The translations under genes were made by a program, and so were the position numbers. 64,000 bases of DNA from NCBI GenBank assembly GCA_024803745.1, contig JANJXV010000017.1, positions 1,261,001-1,325,000 of the forward strand, written 5' to 3'. Shown here piece by piece: positions 12,800-23,760 of this stretch (the stretch's first letter is position 1; each line of letters starts with the position of its first letter). The stretch is from Megascapheus bottae (lineage: Eukaryota > Chordata > Mammalia > Rodentia > Geomyidae). A model generated the notes under the pieces. That model worked only from the letters and a program-made list of their open reading frames with translations, did not search any database and had not been told where the DNA came from.

Positions 12800-13380
12800 G
12801 ATCAAATAAAGACCATTTTGACAAAGTTGTAACAGGGAATAAGGAAATCAACAGTGTACAGTGACTCTTATCTAATCATCTAAGAAAGAATGGATGTTTT
12901 CAGAAATTACTGCAGCAGTAGGGAAGAGCCATCTATACAAGATGTGGTTTTAGGTGGAGAGCTGTGATCTTGCTTAAACATAGCCTAGAAGGAATGAAAG
13001 TTGAAGAACACAGATTGCAAGTTCTCTTACATCTTCAATTTCCCACAGTGACACCAGCTGCACTAAGTGAGATTTCAGATGGCTAGGGAACTCGACTGAT
13101 GAAGTTCAGCATCAGTTCTAGATGACAACAGCAGCGAGAAGAAGAAGAAAGAGTATTTCTAGGGGGACCAAGTGACTCAATAGCACAAAGTACTTCCAAA
13201 ACTTGCAAGTGGGTTTGGAATTCAGAAGGGAAGTTTGGGTTAGGAATCACAGAACAGAAAAGTAGGACACAGCTCCAATCACCATTAGCATTCATGGTAG
13301 AACACTTCCTGAAGTGTAAAAAGATTCTTCCTCTATTACCCAAGATAAGTGACTAGGAAGTATCACAATATTTAGGTCAG
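12800..13380. other. No recognised feature
   Basis: Somewhat richer in GC than its surroundings but not recognised. The minus-strand frame 13343-13083 (86 codons) has no recognisable domain. Confidence 0.45.
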
Positions 13381-13382
13381 CT

Positions 13383-13637
13383 ATTTTTTTCTCTTTTTCT
13401 GAATCCTAGGGCTTTAACTCAGGTGCTGAGCCCCTAAACTCTGTTGTGGAGCATTTTTGCCCTAGGCTATACCTCTACCACTTGGGATACATATCCATAT
13501 ATGACTTTTTTTGGAAGTGTATTGGAGGTAGGAGTATCATGGACTTTCATACCTAGGTTGTCTTTCAGCCATGGTCCTTAGATCTCAGCCTCTTGAACAG
13601 CTGAAATTGCAACAGTGAGCCACCAGCACTTGGCTAC
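13383..13637 (-). mobile_element. B1-Geo composite SINE
   Basis: Reverse copy from the T-rich tail through gggctttaactcaggtgctg (Geo) to ttagatctcagcctcttgaa (B1). Confidence 0.82.
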
Positions 13638-14030
13638 TTATTTTTAAAGGCCTTTCATGTGATGAAATAAACTGCTTGTAAGGCATTGACTTTACAAGAC
13701 AGTGATTATTTTTTAAGTGTTTTTTCTTAATACCATAGCTTTCAGGATTTCCATCCTTATTATTTCTTTAAATGCCTAATCACCACTCATGGGACCAACT
13801 TGTTTCCTGCTAATGATGTATACTTGCTGAATCTCTATTTCTTATTTTTTCTCCTTTTGTTTTTCTTACTTTAAATATCTCTTCATCTCGTTTAGCTCCC
13901 ACTCTGTCAGATAAGCAGGCAAGACTAGTTCTCAAGCTGTTAGAACTCCATAAAAGAAAATTCAGATGGAAGACATAGGCTTTGAGAAACCAAAACATAT
14001 ATTTAATAGAAGAGAGAAGAAATGAGAGTT
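13638..14030. other. No recognised feature
   Basis: AT-rich and unrecognised. Confidence 0.45.
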
Positions 14031-14147
14031 AAGAGTAAATCTAAGCAGGGCAGAGTGGCTCAAGCCTGTAATCCTATCTGTCAAGAGGCTGAGATCTGAG
14101 AATCCTGGTTCAAAGCCCATCTGGGCACTAAAGAATGTGAGACTCTT

Positions 14148-15507
14148 TTTTTTCATATATTGTTTATTGTAATTAATAGAAGGGTTACATGGTATTTGCC
14201 AGATAGAAGATCCATTAATTCACATACATTGATACCCTTTCACATGTCTTGGTCCCCATTACCCTCCCCACCCCACCCCTCATCTTGTTTTCCCCCCTTC
14301 GCTATCCAATTTCAAATAACCAAATACAAATATATCCAATATATCAGATAACAAAGTGAGATACTGTAACAATATGAGATAACCAAGGGACAGCAAAAGA
14401 GATGAGAGATAACATAGTACATTAAGGAAAACAATCATTTATTATATGGCTTTTGTTTCAATATCCTTGAGGTCCTTTCAATTACCTTCATACTATGTAT
14501 GGCCTTATGTATCAAGGTTTTGCTCTATTGCAAATCTCTGCTAGTAGAGCCCAATGTTTCTACTGATTATGTCAAACCATTGAGCCTAAGTTCCTTTGAG
14601 TCTGGCTTACTTCACCTAATATGATTTTTTTCTAAGTCTTTCCATTTCCTAACAAATGGGTCGATGTCATTTTTTCTGACAGCAGCATAGAATTCCATTG
14701 TGTACAAATACCACAACTTGTTGATCCACTCATCAACTGAGGGACATCTAGGTTGGTTCCATATCTTTGCTATGGTAAATCGTGCTGTAATGAACATTTT
14801 TATGCTAATGGATTTAGTATGTCCTTATTTCTGGACAATTGGGTAAATGCCAAGTAGTGGAATTGCTGGGTCATAGGGGAGCTCTATGTTTAGTCTTTTG
14901 AAGAACTGCCATACTGCTTTCCATAGTTGTTGAACCAGTTTGCACTCCCACCAACAGTGCAGTAGTGATCCCTCCTAGCCACATCCCGTCCAGCATCTGT
15001 TGTTATTAGTTTTCTTGATCCTGGCCATTCTAACTGGAGTGAGGTGGAATCTTAGAGTTGTTTTGATTTGCATTTCTTTTATGACCAGAGATGTTGAGCA
15101 TTTCTTCATGTGTCTATAGGCCATTTTTGTTTCTTCTTCAGAGAAGACTCTCTTTAAGTCTTTGGCCCATTTTTTAATGGGATGATTGTTACTTTGGAGG
15201 TTAGTTTTGGAGTGATTCAATTTTTTGAGCTGTTGATATATTTTAGATATGAGGCCTTTGTCCATTGTATGGTTGGTGAAGATCTTCTCCCACTCTGTAG
15301 GCTTCCTAAATTAACTCCAAATGGATCAAAGACCTCAAGGTAAAAGCCGACACACTGAAAACTTTACAAGAAGGAATAGGAGATACACTGGGCCTCCTTG
15401 GCACAGGTCGAAACTTTCTTAATAAGGAGCAAGAAACACAACAAATCAGAGAAAGGCTGGATAAGTGGGACTGCATTAAACTGCAGAGCTTTTGTAAATT
15501 AATTAGG
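14148..15507 (-). mobile_element. LINE-1 type A with 5' inversion
   Basis: Minus-oriented L1: poly-T at 14148, type A 3' UTR, then the ORF2 C-terminus to about 15304. At about 15305 the sequence flips: 15305-15507 is L1 ORF2 in plus orientation (atggatcaaagacctcaagg; ggcacaggtcgaaactttct), and it represents ORF2 lying just upstream of the body. Flanking copies of the target are aagaatgtgagactctt (14131-14147) and aagaacgtgcgactctt (15508-15524), with two differences. This is the classic twin-priming outcome. Confidence 0.92.
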
Positions 15508-15635
15508 AAGAACGTGCGACTCTTAACAACAGAAAACAGGAAATGGGGCTGTGGCTCAAGGGGTAGGGTCGTAGGTGAAGAGCTGAAGAGCTCAGGGACA
15601 GCACCCAGGCCCAGAGTTCAAGCCCATGACAGACA

Positions 15636-15639
15636 AAAA

Positions 15640-15687
<48 letters not shown>

Positions 15688-15690
15688 AAA
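15636..15690. repeat. (AAAT)n microsatellite, SINE tail
   Basis: About 13 AAAT-type units forming the 3' tail of the B1-Geo SINE. Confidence 0.93.
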
Positions 15691-15703
15691 TAAAAGAATA
15701 AAT

Positions 15704-17179
15704 CTAGATGAGTGTTGGTGACTGAACCTGTAGAGGTTGGGTTGAGTGAGCTCACCATACAAACAACTGAACCTTCACCTTTGGGTATATTTGGACAGTG
15801 GTTGATGGTTCTAGTCAAGCTTCAAAGTTTAAATGGTTAGTCAGAAACTCTTGAAAGGAAGGCCTTGTCACTCAGAAATGGAAAAATGATGATACATAAA
15901 GGAAGAGCACAGGGCCTACAGCGAGAATCTCAATGGGACTCTAGTAATCTCCAGGAAACAGAGATTCAGGGACTAAGCAGATGGCCACTTAAATAAGAGT
16001 GTTGGAATCTGTGCTGAAGAGCAGCAAGAAAAAATTTCCATTCAGTGCTCACAAAGAAGACCAAGCCCCAATAGACACGTTGGAACTAAGCTTGTATTAC
16101 ACCCTGCACTGTAGAAGACACAGTCTAGCTATAGAAGACATCATTAACTAGGAAACAATCTATTGCTTCATTCCATCAATGCCCAAACACAACTATTACT
16201 GATGTAAAAATAGTAAACTTAGTGCTGTGGGGACACTAAGTTTGTTGGAAGCTTAAGTGGGATGGTCACATCCCACATAGTTGCTCACACATGGGTAAAG
16301 TTTCAGTGACGGGGACAGGCACAGTAGTATGTGTGGTGTTGATGAAGAAAGTCAGTTCCCTAATACAATGAACTTGCTATCATTTCTCCAGAAGTCAACA
16401 TATCAAAAATTTCCCAAATCCTTCATGCAGCTCTTCAGCACAACAATCACATTTCCAGAAGTAAACATCTCTAAAAATCTCTGAAGTAAATCCTTCATGT
16501 AGCTCTTCAGTCACTTAGGATTATTCTCAGCATTTCTGGATTTGCTTGCATATATCTGAGGGTTTGCACAGGGAAGTAGGGAAGCTCATAGAAGGGTATA
16601 GCTTAGAGGAGGCAAATGAGTTTAACCAGGAATATGAATCTAAAGTAGAATAAAAAATGAGCCTGAGTAGGCAGGTAAAGGTAGTGCCAAAGAGTGAGTC
16701 AATGCATTTCCCAGTGTATTTGTGGAGTCTCCCTATTCCAGCTCTCCGCTAAACACTGACTTGCTTTGACAAATGAGATCTTAATGGATATGTTGCAGTT
16801 GGAAGCTCGAATAAGCAATTTTGCATTTCTTCTTGTCCTCTACTTGTGTTGTGTCCTCATCAGAAGGACAGGTCTGCTAGAGGATAAGAAACTCCGTATG
16901 TTACCTAATTACTCTAGTCATCCAGCAGAAGACTCCTGAGATTGGCCTGTACTCACCCTTAGACATGGACTCAGTCCAACGTAGAACAGGAGAGCCACAC
17001 CGTCACATTCCTTGCATACATAAGCAGTAAACAGTCATTGTGGAATGCCCTTCCTCTTTTGTGGTTGGTTGTTATGCATCATTAGTGTGGCCATGGAATA
17101 AATAAATGGAATATTTAAAGTCACTGTTCAAATTGATAACTGTTCCTATCAGATATTTCAGAATATTATCTCTTCTTTT
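15704..17179. other. Single-copy region with an old local duplication
   Basis: About 1.5 kb with no recognised mobile element. A diverged tandem duplication of about 55-65 bp is visible at 16388-16438 and 16455-16510 (shared ccttcatg.agctcttcag). No exon or RNA gene is recognised. Confidence 0.5.
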
Positions 17180-17770
17180 TTTCTTTATTGAAAAGGTGAT
17201 GAGCAAGGAAGTTAGAGTTACATCCGTAATATAACCAATATATTTGCATTTAAACACTGTTACCCTGTCCCTCATTTTCTCCAACTTACCTCTGTCTTCT
17301 CCTCACCTCCACAAGTTTTATGGTTTATATCCAGCATAGTGTCAAGTGAGTATCAATAGGGCATTAGTTTAACCTTTGTTCTGCTGTTTCTATGATTCCA
17401 TTTCCCTCTACAAATTGAATAACCTTATGTAAAAGACACAAAGTACAGAAAATTAAAAGAAACAAAAACAGAAAATAAACCTACATAAAAGACATAATAA
17501 GAACCTCTTGTTTCCATATCTTGGAGTTCATGTTCATATGTCATTATATATGTTCCTATGCAATAAGCAATTTGAGTTATTGAAATCTCCTATTAAGAAT
17601 ATCATAGACATCAGTTTTTACACATGAAGGAATCCATGCAACCAGCTTTCCTTTGGTTCTGACTTACTTAACTTGCTATAATTTTTTTTCATACCTTTCC
17701 ATTTCTTTACAAATGGGGCAATGCCAATCTTTTTGATGGAAGCATAGAATTCCATTGCATTTATATTTAG
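17180..17770 (-). mobile_element. LINE-1 type B 3' end
   Basis: Reverse type B 3' UTR (cctctgtcttctcctcacct; tcttgtttccatatcttgga), then the end of ORF2 (ctttccatttctttacaaat; gaagcatagaattccattgc). It is old and 5'-truncated. The upstream region from ORF2 onward is lost. Confidence 0.82.
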
Positions 17771-18309
17771 TATATTATCAATTAACAGTTATGAAGCATT
17801 TTTGAAAGTTTCCATCAGCACAAGGACTATTAAAAATTCTTGAGGAAGTTTCTGATGTGAGACTCTTTGACTTAGCTAAGGAAATTGGAACCAATTTTGC
17901 AGAATCTCAAAGCTAAGGAGCTAGAGGCAGTGATGGGGGAAAAGTTCCATGAATTAGTTATTTTGTGTTCTTGAGTAAAGATTTATGAACAATCAATACT
18001 ACTCTGATTTGTTGTTTTTCCACAATTAGAGTACAAAGCAATATTGCTGAAACCATCAGATATGTAATTTAAGCATGAAAATCTATCTGGCAAGTGAAGC
18101 CCATGGAAAAATAAACAATTCATAATCTGTCTCTGAGTTAACACCACTTTCTCCCTACAACCTAAAAGGTAAATTCAATTCTCTAGTCCCATGGTCCTCA
18201 TTCTATGAGGTATACTTCAGAAATGGCAACATTGTTAGACTCTGCCCCCCAAAAGGTCTGAATCAAGAGGTATAGGATAGTATAAGTAGGGACACAAGAA
18301 TATGCATTT
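17771..18309. other. No recognised feature
   Basis: Unrecognised sequence. Confidence 0.45.
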
Positions 18310-18540
18310 CTGTTTTTCCCCCTTTTAAAAAATGTTGCCAGTAGTGGAGCTTGAACTTGGGGCCTGGGTGCTGTCCTCTAGAGATTTTACTTGAGGTTGG
18401 TACTCAGTCACTTGAAACACACCTCCATTTCTGGATTTTTGATGGTTAATTGGAGGTCAGAGTCTCGTGGACTTATCCTGCCTGGGCATCTGTATTCATA
18501 ATGCAGTCCCTAGTTTGCTAAATAGTGTGGCTAGGGCTTA
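18310..18540 (-). mobile_element. B1-Geo composite SINE
   Basis: Reverse copy with ttgccagtagtggagcttga, then ttgatggttaattggaggtc and a B1-like remnant. Confidence 0.8.
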
Positions 18541-18619
18541 CATTCTGGAAACGCTTCCTCTGTGACTATGATGGCTGATTCTTTCATGTTGTTGCTATTG
18601 TGCTGTTCCTCTTGTTTGA

Positions 18620-18745
18620 TATGTGGACTTTCTGTGTTACTGAAACTGCTTTCAAATTTACTGAGTACTCTTGGTTGGCCTTCAATTCAAGATCCTTCTG
18701 CTCTCTTGCTTCCCAAATGCTGAAATTACAGCTGGCTAATGAGTG
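18620..18745 (-). mobile_element. B1-type SINE monomer, old
   Basis: Reverse B1-like sequence (tggttggccttcaattcaag; ctgaaattacagctggctaa). The Geo half is absent. It is diverged. Confidence 0.6.
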
Positions 18746-19002
18746 ATTATATATGACATCCTATTGAAGCTTTACTGCCCAGTTGTTTGGTCAAATGCCA
18801 GGTTACTTATTCCTGGGAAGGCACTTTTTCTTTTTAGATGTTGTTCTGTTTAAGTCAAGTAGACGTTAAATAAAACAAATCTATCCTTAATAATGCGAGT
18901 GGGTCTCTCCCAGCTACTTGAAGGTTATGAGAACAAAAACTGAGATTTCAAGAAAAATGAAATGTGTTTTAAGACTGTGGCCTCAGATCTATTGGTTCTC
19001 AC

Positions 19003-19243
19003 TGATCTTGTCATAGGCTAGAACTCAAGGCATTGAGCTATTACTTGACATTTTCTCTTAAGATTGGTGCTCTGCCACTTGAGACACAGTTCTAGTTCTG
19101 TTTTCTTGTCAGTTAATTGTATATTAGAATCTTGCGGTCTTTCCTAGCGGAGCTGGTTTCAAATTGCAAACCTCAGATCTCAGCCTCCTGTGTAGACAGG
19201 ATTACAGTAGGATAACAGGCATGATCCAGCAGTACCTGGCCTA
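19003..19243 (-). mobile_element. B1-Geo composite SINE
   Basis: Reverse copy: Geo half (ggtgctctgccacttgagac), linker tcagttaattgtatattaga, and B1-like half (ctcagatctcagcctcctgt) ending in acctggcc. Confidence 0.85.
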
Positions 19244-19489
19244 TTGGTTCTTTGTTCAGCCAAAAAGTTCTTTTTTCCTGAGTACACTGATAGACTAACA
19301 CTGCAAGGCATGGCTTTCTTCATGTCTTCAAGAGTCTCTGGGTGATATCACCTGTTTAATTCTTCTGTGGCTAGTTTCATGATCTCTGAGCAACGTTATG
19401 GCAGCATTCTTGACCATGTGGGGAAAAATTATGAACTGACTTGGTTTTACCAGTATTGTAAAATCATTCATCAAGCCTGGCCCATAGTT

Positions 19490-19693
19490 AGAATTTTATA
19501 AATATTTGACCTGCTCTATTTCCAACCTGGGTCCATTCACCCCCCTTAGGCAACCTGGTGGTCCCCCACTCCTGGGAGGTAATCATATTGATGCTGAACT
19601 TAGTGCAGACACCTGATTGGTATGGTACACTGCAGCCCAGAACTTCTGGACTTACGCTATCCTCTGTACCCGGCAGAATTTTATAAATATTTG
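19490..19693 (-). pseudogene. 7SL RNA retropseudogene, tailless, with 19-bp TSD
   Basis: The insert 19509-19674 reads on the minus strand as signal-recognition-particle 7SL RNA. It starts with the 5' terminal GCCGGG, skips about 40 nt of the 5' domain, and then follows the central S-domain through tgtctgcactaagttcagca, tgggggaccaccaggttgcc and gaaatagagcaggt. It stops there, well short of the 7SL 3' end, with no A-tail. A perfect 19-bp duplication, agaattttataaatatttg, flanks it at 19490-19508 and 19675-19693. In real 7SL the next bases would be CAAA, and on the minus strand the flanking target also begins caaa, so 4 nt of microhomology sits at the 3' junction. It is not a functional SRP RNA gene: the 5' internal region and the 3' third are missing. 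I recalled the 7SL reference and did not align it by computer. Confidence 0.92.
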
Positions 19694-19711
19694 GAATATT
19701 TATAAATATTC

Positions 19712-20539
19712 AGAATGAAAAACATGAATTAAAGGCTTCCCAGTGAAATTCATTAATGCACCAAAGGACTATAATAATAAAGATCTGTCAATTAGCCTTA
19801 AGAAACAATTCAAATGTAAGGGTGTATTTTTCAACTTGCGAGATATACTCAAAACAATGGATATCAGAGAATAGACAAGGTACTACAGGGAGAATTGAAC
19901 CATTTCCTGATTTGTACATAGGCATCAGTCATAATCAGGTATGTTCATTCAGCCATTCTACAAGCATTCCAACACAACCTGCATATGCCTGGCCCTGTCA
20001 GATGATGCCTACATTACCTATCATTCATTTACTTCAGTGCTATCGTTCAGGTACTATGAGGCAATACTTTTTTTGTATATATGGAAGATTAGACATGTAT
20101 TTCTTACATTTTAAAATTAATGGTACTAGAATTGAAAGAATGAGCAATTCATTAGAGAGTAAGAAATATCAGCCAGAAATTGGAAATGCTTTCCACATTT
20201 AATATGCACTCGAGCTTAATTGGCTAAGTTTTGAATACACAATGATGAGTTGAGTTGTTAAGATAAATCAAACACCTTTTATATACTTAATAAAATCTAG
20301 GAGTCCGGGGCTGCATTTGCATTGCAAACCATTTATCTGGAGGAGTCAGTGTGTTGAGTATTAGAAACAGATAATAGGAAATCAGTGGCTGAGAAATCTA
20401 TAAGGTAAATGAATGTGAGCCTTACTTTATTAATTTATAACAATAATGTGTTGGACAAATCAATGAGAAGTGCTTTGAGAGAAATGGATGAAGGAAAGAA
20501 TTCCTCCCTTCAATTTTTTTTTGTCAATTTGTTGTAATC
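19712..20539. other. Unrecognised; chance 148-codon frame
   Basis: A plus-strand open frame at 19756-20202 has no recognisable domain, AT-rich codon use and no visible splice or promoter context. I consider it chance. The rest is unrecognised. Confidence 0.4.
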
Positions 20540-21020
20540 ATTTCCATTGTGGAAAGCAATGCTGGCCAGTAGGAGAAATATCTTGCGCTTGGTAGAGGGA
20601 GATGTCTTCAGTGGTGCAGAATCCATGGCTGATCTTCTTCTATCATTTGGCTTTAGAAGTTCAGAGCCCACCCAAATGACTTCCAGATGTGGCTGTGCAT
20701 ATACCTTTCTTTGGGAACTTCTCAAAGCCTCTCCTCAAGAAGGCTGGCAGTGCATGGAAAATAACACATTCACTGGTTTTCAGTGGTCCTCAGCTGATGA
20801 CTAGTGAGACCTGCTGATGGCTAGTTTGAGTGACTATGTAGAGAGCACCCAGTTCCATAAATGGTTGGGTGGATTCCACAGATCATTTGGCAGTTTTCCA
20901 GAGTCTCAGATAGAGCTCCATTTATGTTCAAGGAGACAGTTTGTTAGGCTGCATTCTCTTCCTTGGGTCATTCCTACTGAATTAGCAATGCTTCCTGTAT
21001 TTGTCAGATGAGTCCTTGTG
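20540..21020. other. Repeat-free, GC-richer island; possibly conserved
   Basis: About 480 bp with noticeably higher GC and no repeat signature. It contains two adjacent open frames (20547-20804 and 20817-21008, different frames). Neither encodes anything I recognise. It could be a conserved non-coding element, a diverged exon or a retrocopy. The evidence is compositional only. Confidence 0.25.
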
Positions 21021-21329
21021 CTTTAATCTTTGCTGAGAGGTGGCTGAGAAAATCCAAATTAAAACGTACACACAATATTGTTGACTCTTCATGGGCTTAT
21101 TTTGTATATTGCACTGGAAGGGGCCTCAGTGTGTGACTCAGTCTGGATGGGAGTCCTGGCTGTGGAATGTCATTCCAGCAGTAGCCTCGCATTGAGAGTT
21201 CTTGAGGAGTTGGTGTAGGAGGAAACTGCCCTCAGAGGTGCATCCTAGACAGAGGAGAATCTAATACAACTTAGCTCAAGTCTTTGTTTTCTTTCCTCTC
21301 CATACTGTCATTGTGTCCTGAAGCCTGGT
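21021..21329. other. No recognised feature
   Basis: Unrecognised sequence continuing the repeat-poor stretch. Confidence 0.4.
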
Positions 21330-21492
21330 CATCAACACACATATGCTAGACAAACCTTAAGCTTTCTCAAAGCTAGTGTTATACTATTTGAACCACAGCA
21401 CCACTTCTGGCTTTATATATATAAGGAATCAGACCCAGGGCTTCATGCATACTAGGCAAGCTCTCTACAACTCGGCCATACTCCTGGCCCAA
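21330..21492 (-). mobile_element. IDL-Geo SINE, truncated
   Basis: Reverse copy beginning within the Geo half (aaccacagcaccacttctgg) and ending in the IDL half (tactaggcaagctctctaca ... ctcctggccc). Confidence 0.83.
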
Positions 21493-21682
21493 GGCCTGTG
21501 TCATTTTCTAGGATCCATCCCTAGAAACAAAAATAAGCTGTCATAAATACAAATGCCTGTAACCTGAGCTACAATAGGTAAGATGTTCTGAAATCAGCTT
21601 TCAACAAATTGTTAGTGAAATCCTCTGTTAACTAAGAAGTCAAAGGACTGCAGATACAGTGTAGTGGTAGAATGCTTCCTTG

Positions 21683-21760
21683 GAGAGAGAGAAAGAGAGA
21701 GAGAAAGGGGGTAGGAGGAGGGGAGGGAAGGGAGAGGGAGAAAGAAATAGAAAGAGAGAG
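21683..21760. repeat. GA-rich low-complexity tract
   Basis: Purine-only run (gagagagaaagagagagaga, then gggaggggagggaagggaga-type). Confidence 0.92.
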
Positions 21761-21789
21761 AATGTTTTTCCATTCACCCCTTACATTTT

Positions 21790-21925
21790 CAAGCTTTCTA
21801 GGAATTGTTATAGAATCCATGATGTCCATATGGCTTGAACTTATTTTCAACCATGATAATCAGATATCAGCCTCCAAAGTAGCTAAGATTACAAGCATTA
21901 GCCACTGGTTCCTAGGTCATGCTAC
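21790..21925 (-). mobile_element. B1-like SINE half
   Basis: Reverse B1-like half (gatatcagcctccaaagtag; ctaagattacaagcattagc). Diverged. Confidence 0.65.
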
Positions 21926-22140
21926 CCTTTAAAAAATTATTATTATTGTAAAGGTGGTGCACAGAGATATTAAGCTTACATAAGGCAGGCAATGAATATA
22001 CTTATTTTTTTACTTTTTATTGTATTTTATTGTTGGGGTAATATATAAAGGATAATATATTACCATTACAATAATCAGGTAGTGAGTATATTACTTCTCA
22101 AACATTGATACTCCTCTTTTCCCATTTCCACCATTTATCT

Positions 22141-22760
22141 TATTTTTATTGTCAGGTAATGCATACAGGGATATAGAATGGTTACAATTACATTTGTCAG
22201 TTAGTAGGTGCTTTACTTCTCTCATATTGATACCCCTTCTCATAAAAAGAGAAGAGAAATAACATAGTACATTAAGAACAACAATTATACACAACAAAGC
22301 TCTTGTTTCCATATCCTAGAGTTCATTTCATTTAGTCTCATCCTAGATGACATTATGTACCTAGGTTTTGAGCTATTGTAGTCCTAAGAGAGTCCTAGAA
22401 ATGTACTAATTATTACAAATGAGGGAAACCATTGAGCCGATTTTCCTTTGAGTTTGGCTTGCTTCATGTAGTATGATTTTTTTCCCAAGTCTTTCCATTT
22501 CCTTATGAATGGGGGGATGTCAGTCTTTCTGATGGCAGCATAGAATTCCATTGTGTATAAATACCACATCTTGTTGATCCAGTCATCTACTGAGGGGCAT
22601 TTGGGTTGGTTCCATATCTTCAGTATGGTAAACAGGGCTGCAATGAGCATTGTTGTGCTAGTGGCTTTAGTATGTCCTTGTTTCTGGGCATTTGGGTAAA
22701 TGCCAAGGAGTGAATTGCTCAGTCATTGGGGAGCTCTATGTTTAGTGTTTTGAAGAATTT
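22141..22760 (-). mobile_element. LINE-1 type A 3' end, nested
   Basis: Reverse type A 3' UTR lacking most of its G-rich tract, then the ORF2 C-terminus (atggcagcatagaattccat; tggttccatatcttcagtat). It interrupts the type B L1. Confidence 0.82.
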
Positions 22761-22877
22761 TAATAGTGTTACCTCTTCACTTGCTCTCTCCCAGTTTTCT
22801 CTCATCTACACCCACAAATTGTATAGTTCATTTTCAACATAGTGTGCAGTGAGTAGCACTGCTGCATTTATTCACTC

Positions 22878-22984
22878 CTTTTTCTTTTTGTTGATCATGG
22901 GGCTTGAACTCTGGGCTTGGTGCAGTCCCTGAGCTCTTCAGCTGAAGGTTACTACTCTACCACTTGAACCACAATGACATTTTC
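22878..22984 (-). mobile_element. Geo-half SINE fragment, nested
   Basis: Reverse Geo half (catggggcttgaactctggg; tactctaccacttgaaccac), flanked by ttattcactc at 22868-22877 and 22985-22994. It is inserted in the type B L1 3' UTR. Confidence 0.82.
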
Positions 22985-23107
22985 TTATTCACTCTTTGTT
23001 TTACCATCTGTACTCCCCTTATTCCGCCCCAAATGAGAAACTTACAAACAAGACAAAAAGTACAGGAAACAAAAACAACAATGAAGAAAAGTTGTAACAT
23101 GTCTCCA

Positions 23108-23310
23108 CTTCTTTTTTATTTTTTGCCAGTCCTGGGGCTTGAGCTAAGGGCCCGTGTACTGTCCTTGGACTTTCTCAAGGTTATCACTCTAACACTTGAG
23201 CCAAAATACCACTTCTGGCTTTTCCTGTGTATATGGTGGTACCAAGGAACCGAACCCAGGGCTTTCTACATGCTAGGGAAGCACTCTACCACTAAACCAT
23301 GCTCCTGGCT
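23108..23310 (-). mobile_element. IDL-Geo SINE, nested
   Basis: Reverse full-length copy (tgccagtcctggggcttgag to ccatgctcctggcttg). The flanks tgtctccacttctt and tgtttccatttctt look like a diverged TSD, and the L1 3' UTR continues directly after it. Confidence 0.87.
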
Positions 23311-23760
23311 TGTTTCCATTTCTTGGAGATCATTTTGATAAATATCATTTTATGTGATCAGATGCCTATAGCTATTGAGCCTTTCTGATCCTCTCCTAAG
23401 AATACCCTCCTGATCTCAGTGTGTGAATATCTAGAGACCTTTATAACTTATCATGTAGTAGTGTATTTTTTCTTTTAACATCAATGTGTTTACTTGTAGG
23501 TTTATAAGCATATTCTAGTTAAAACAAATGAGGGAAATCATGTAGCTTATATATATTTTTTTCAATTATTTTGTTTCTGATGGAAGAGTAGAATTCTATT
23601 ATGTATATATACTGCATTTTCTTGATCCATTTGTCCATTGAGGGGCACATAATGCACTTTTGTTGACTATTGTTTTTCTTTCAGGGAGATAATGCTTCCT
23701 CTTGAGCCTCTGTATTTCTGGGTGAATGGGTATTGCATAATGTTAATTTGTGTCTTAGTC

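Larger units (their letters stand above)
14031..15703 (+). mobile_element. B1-Geo SINE split by an L1
   Basis: The SINE's B1-like half is 14042-14147, and its linker and Geo half resume at 15525-15640, ending in an (AAAT)n tail. The two halves join seamlessly once the L1 at 14148-15507 and its duplicated site are removed. The whole SINE has its own near-identical flanks, aagagtaaatcta (14031-14043) and aagaataaatcta (15691-15703). The order of events is therefore SINE first, L1 second. Confidence 0.92.
21940..23760 (-). mobile_element. LINE-1 type B, host of a repeat nest
   Basis: A single minus-strand type B L1 end can be followed in four blocks: 21940-22005, 22760-22877, 22985-23107 and 23311-23760. 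Together they read the 3' UTR (acccacaaattgtatagttc; gtttccatttcttggagatc), then the ORF2 C-terminus (gtagaattctattatgtata). The blocks are separated by a younger L1 and two SINEs. A further L1-tail-like piece sits at 22006-22140. Confidence 0.8.

Noticed and set aside
15636..15690. Telomere-like or regulatory array
   Set aside because: The units are AAAT, not TTAGGG, and they form the tail of a SINE.
19756..20202. 148-codon open frame as a possible gene
   Set aside because: No recognisable domain, AT-rich composition typical of intergenic DNA and no splice or promoter context.
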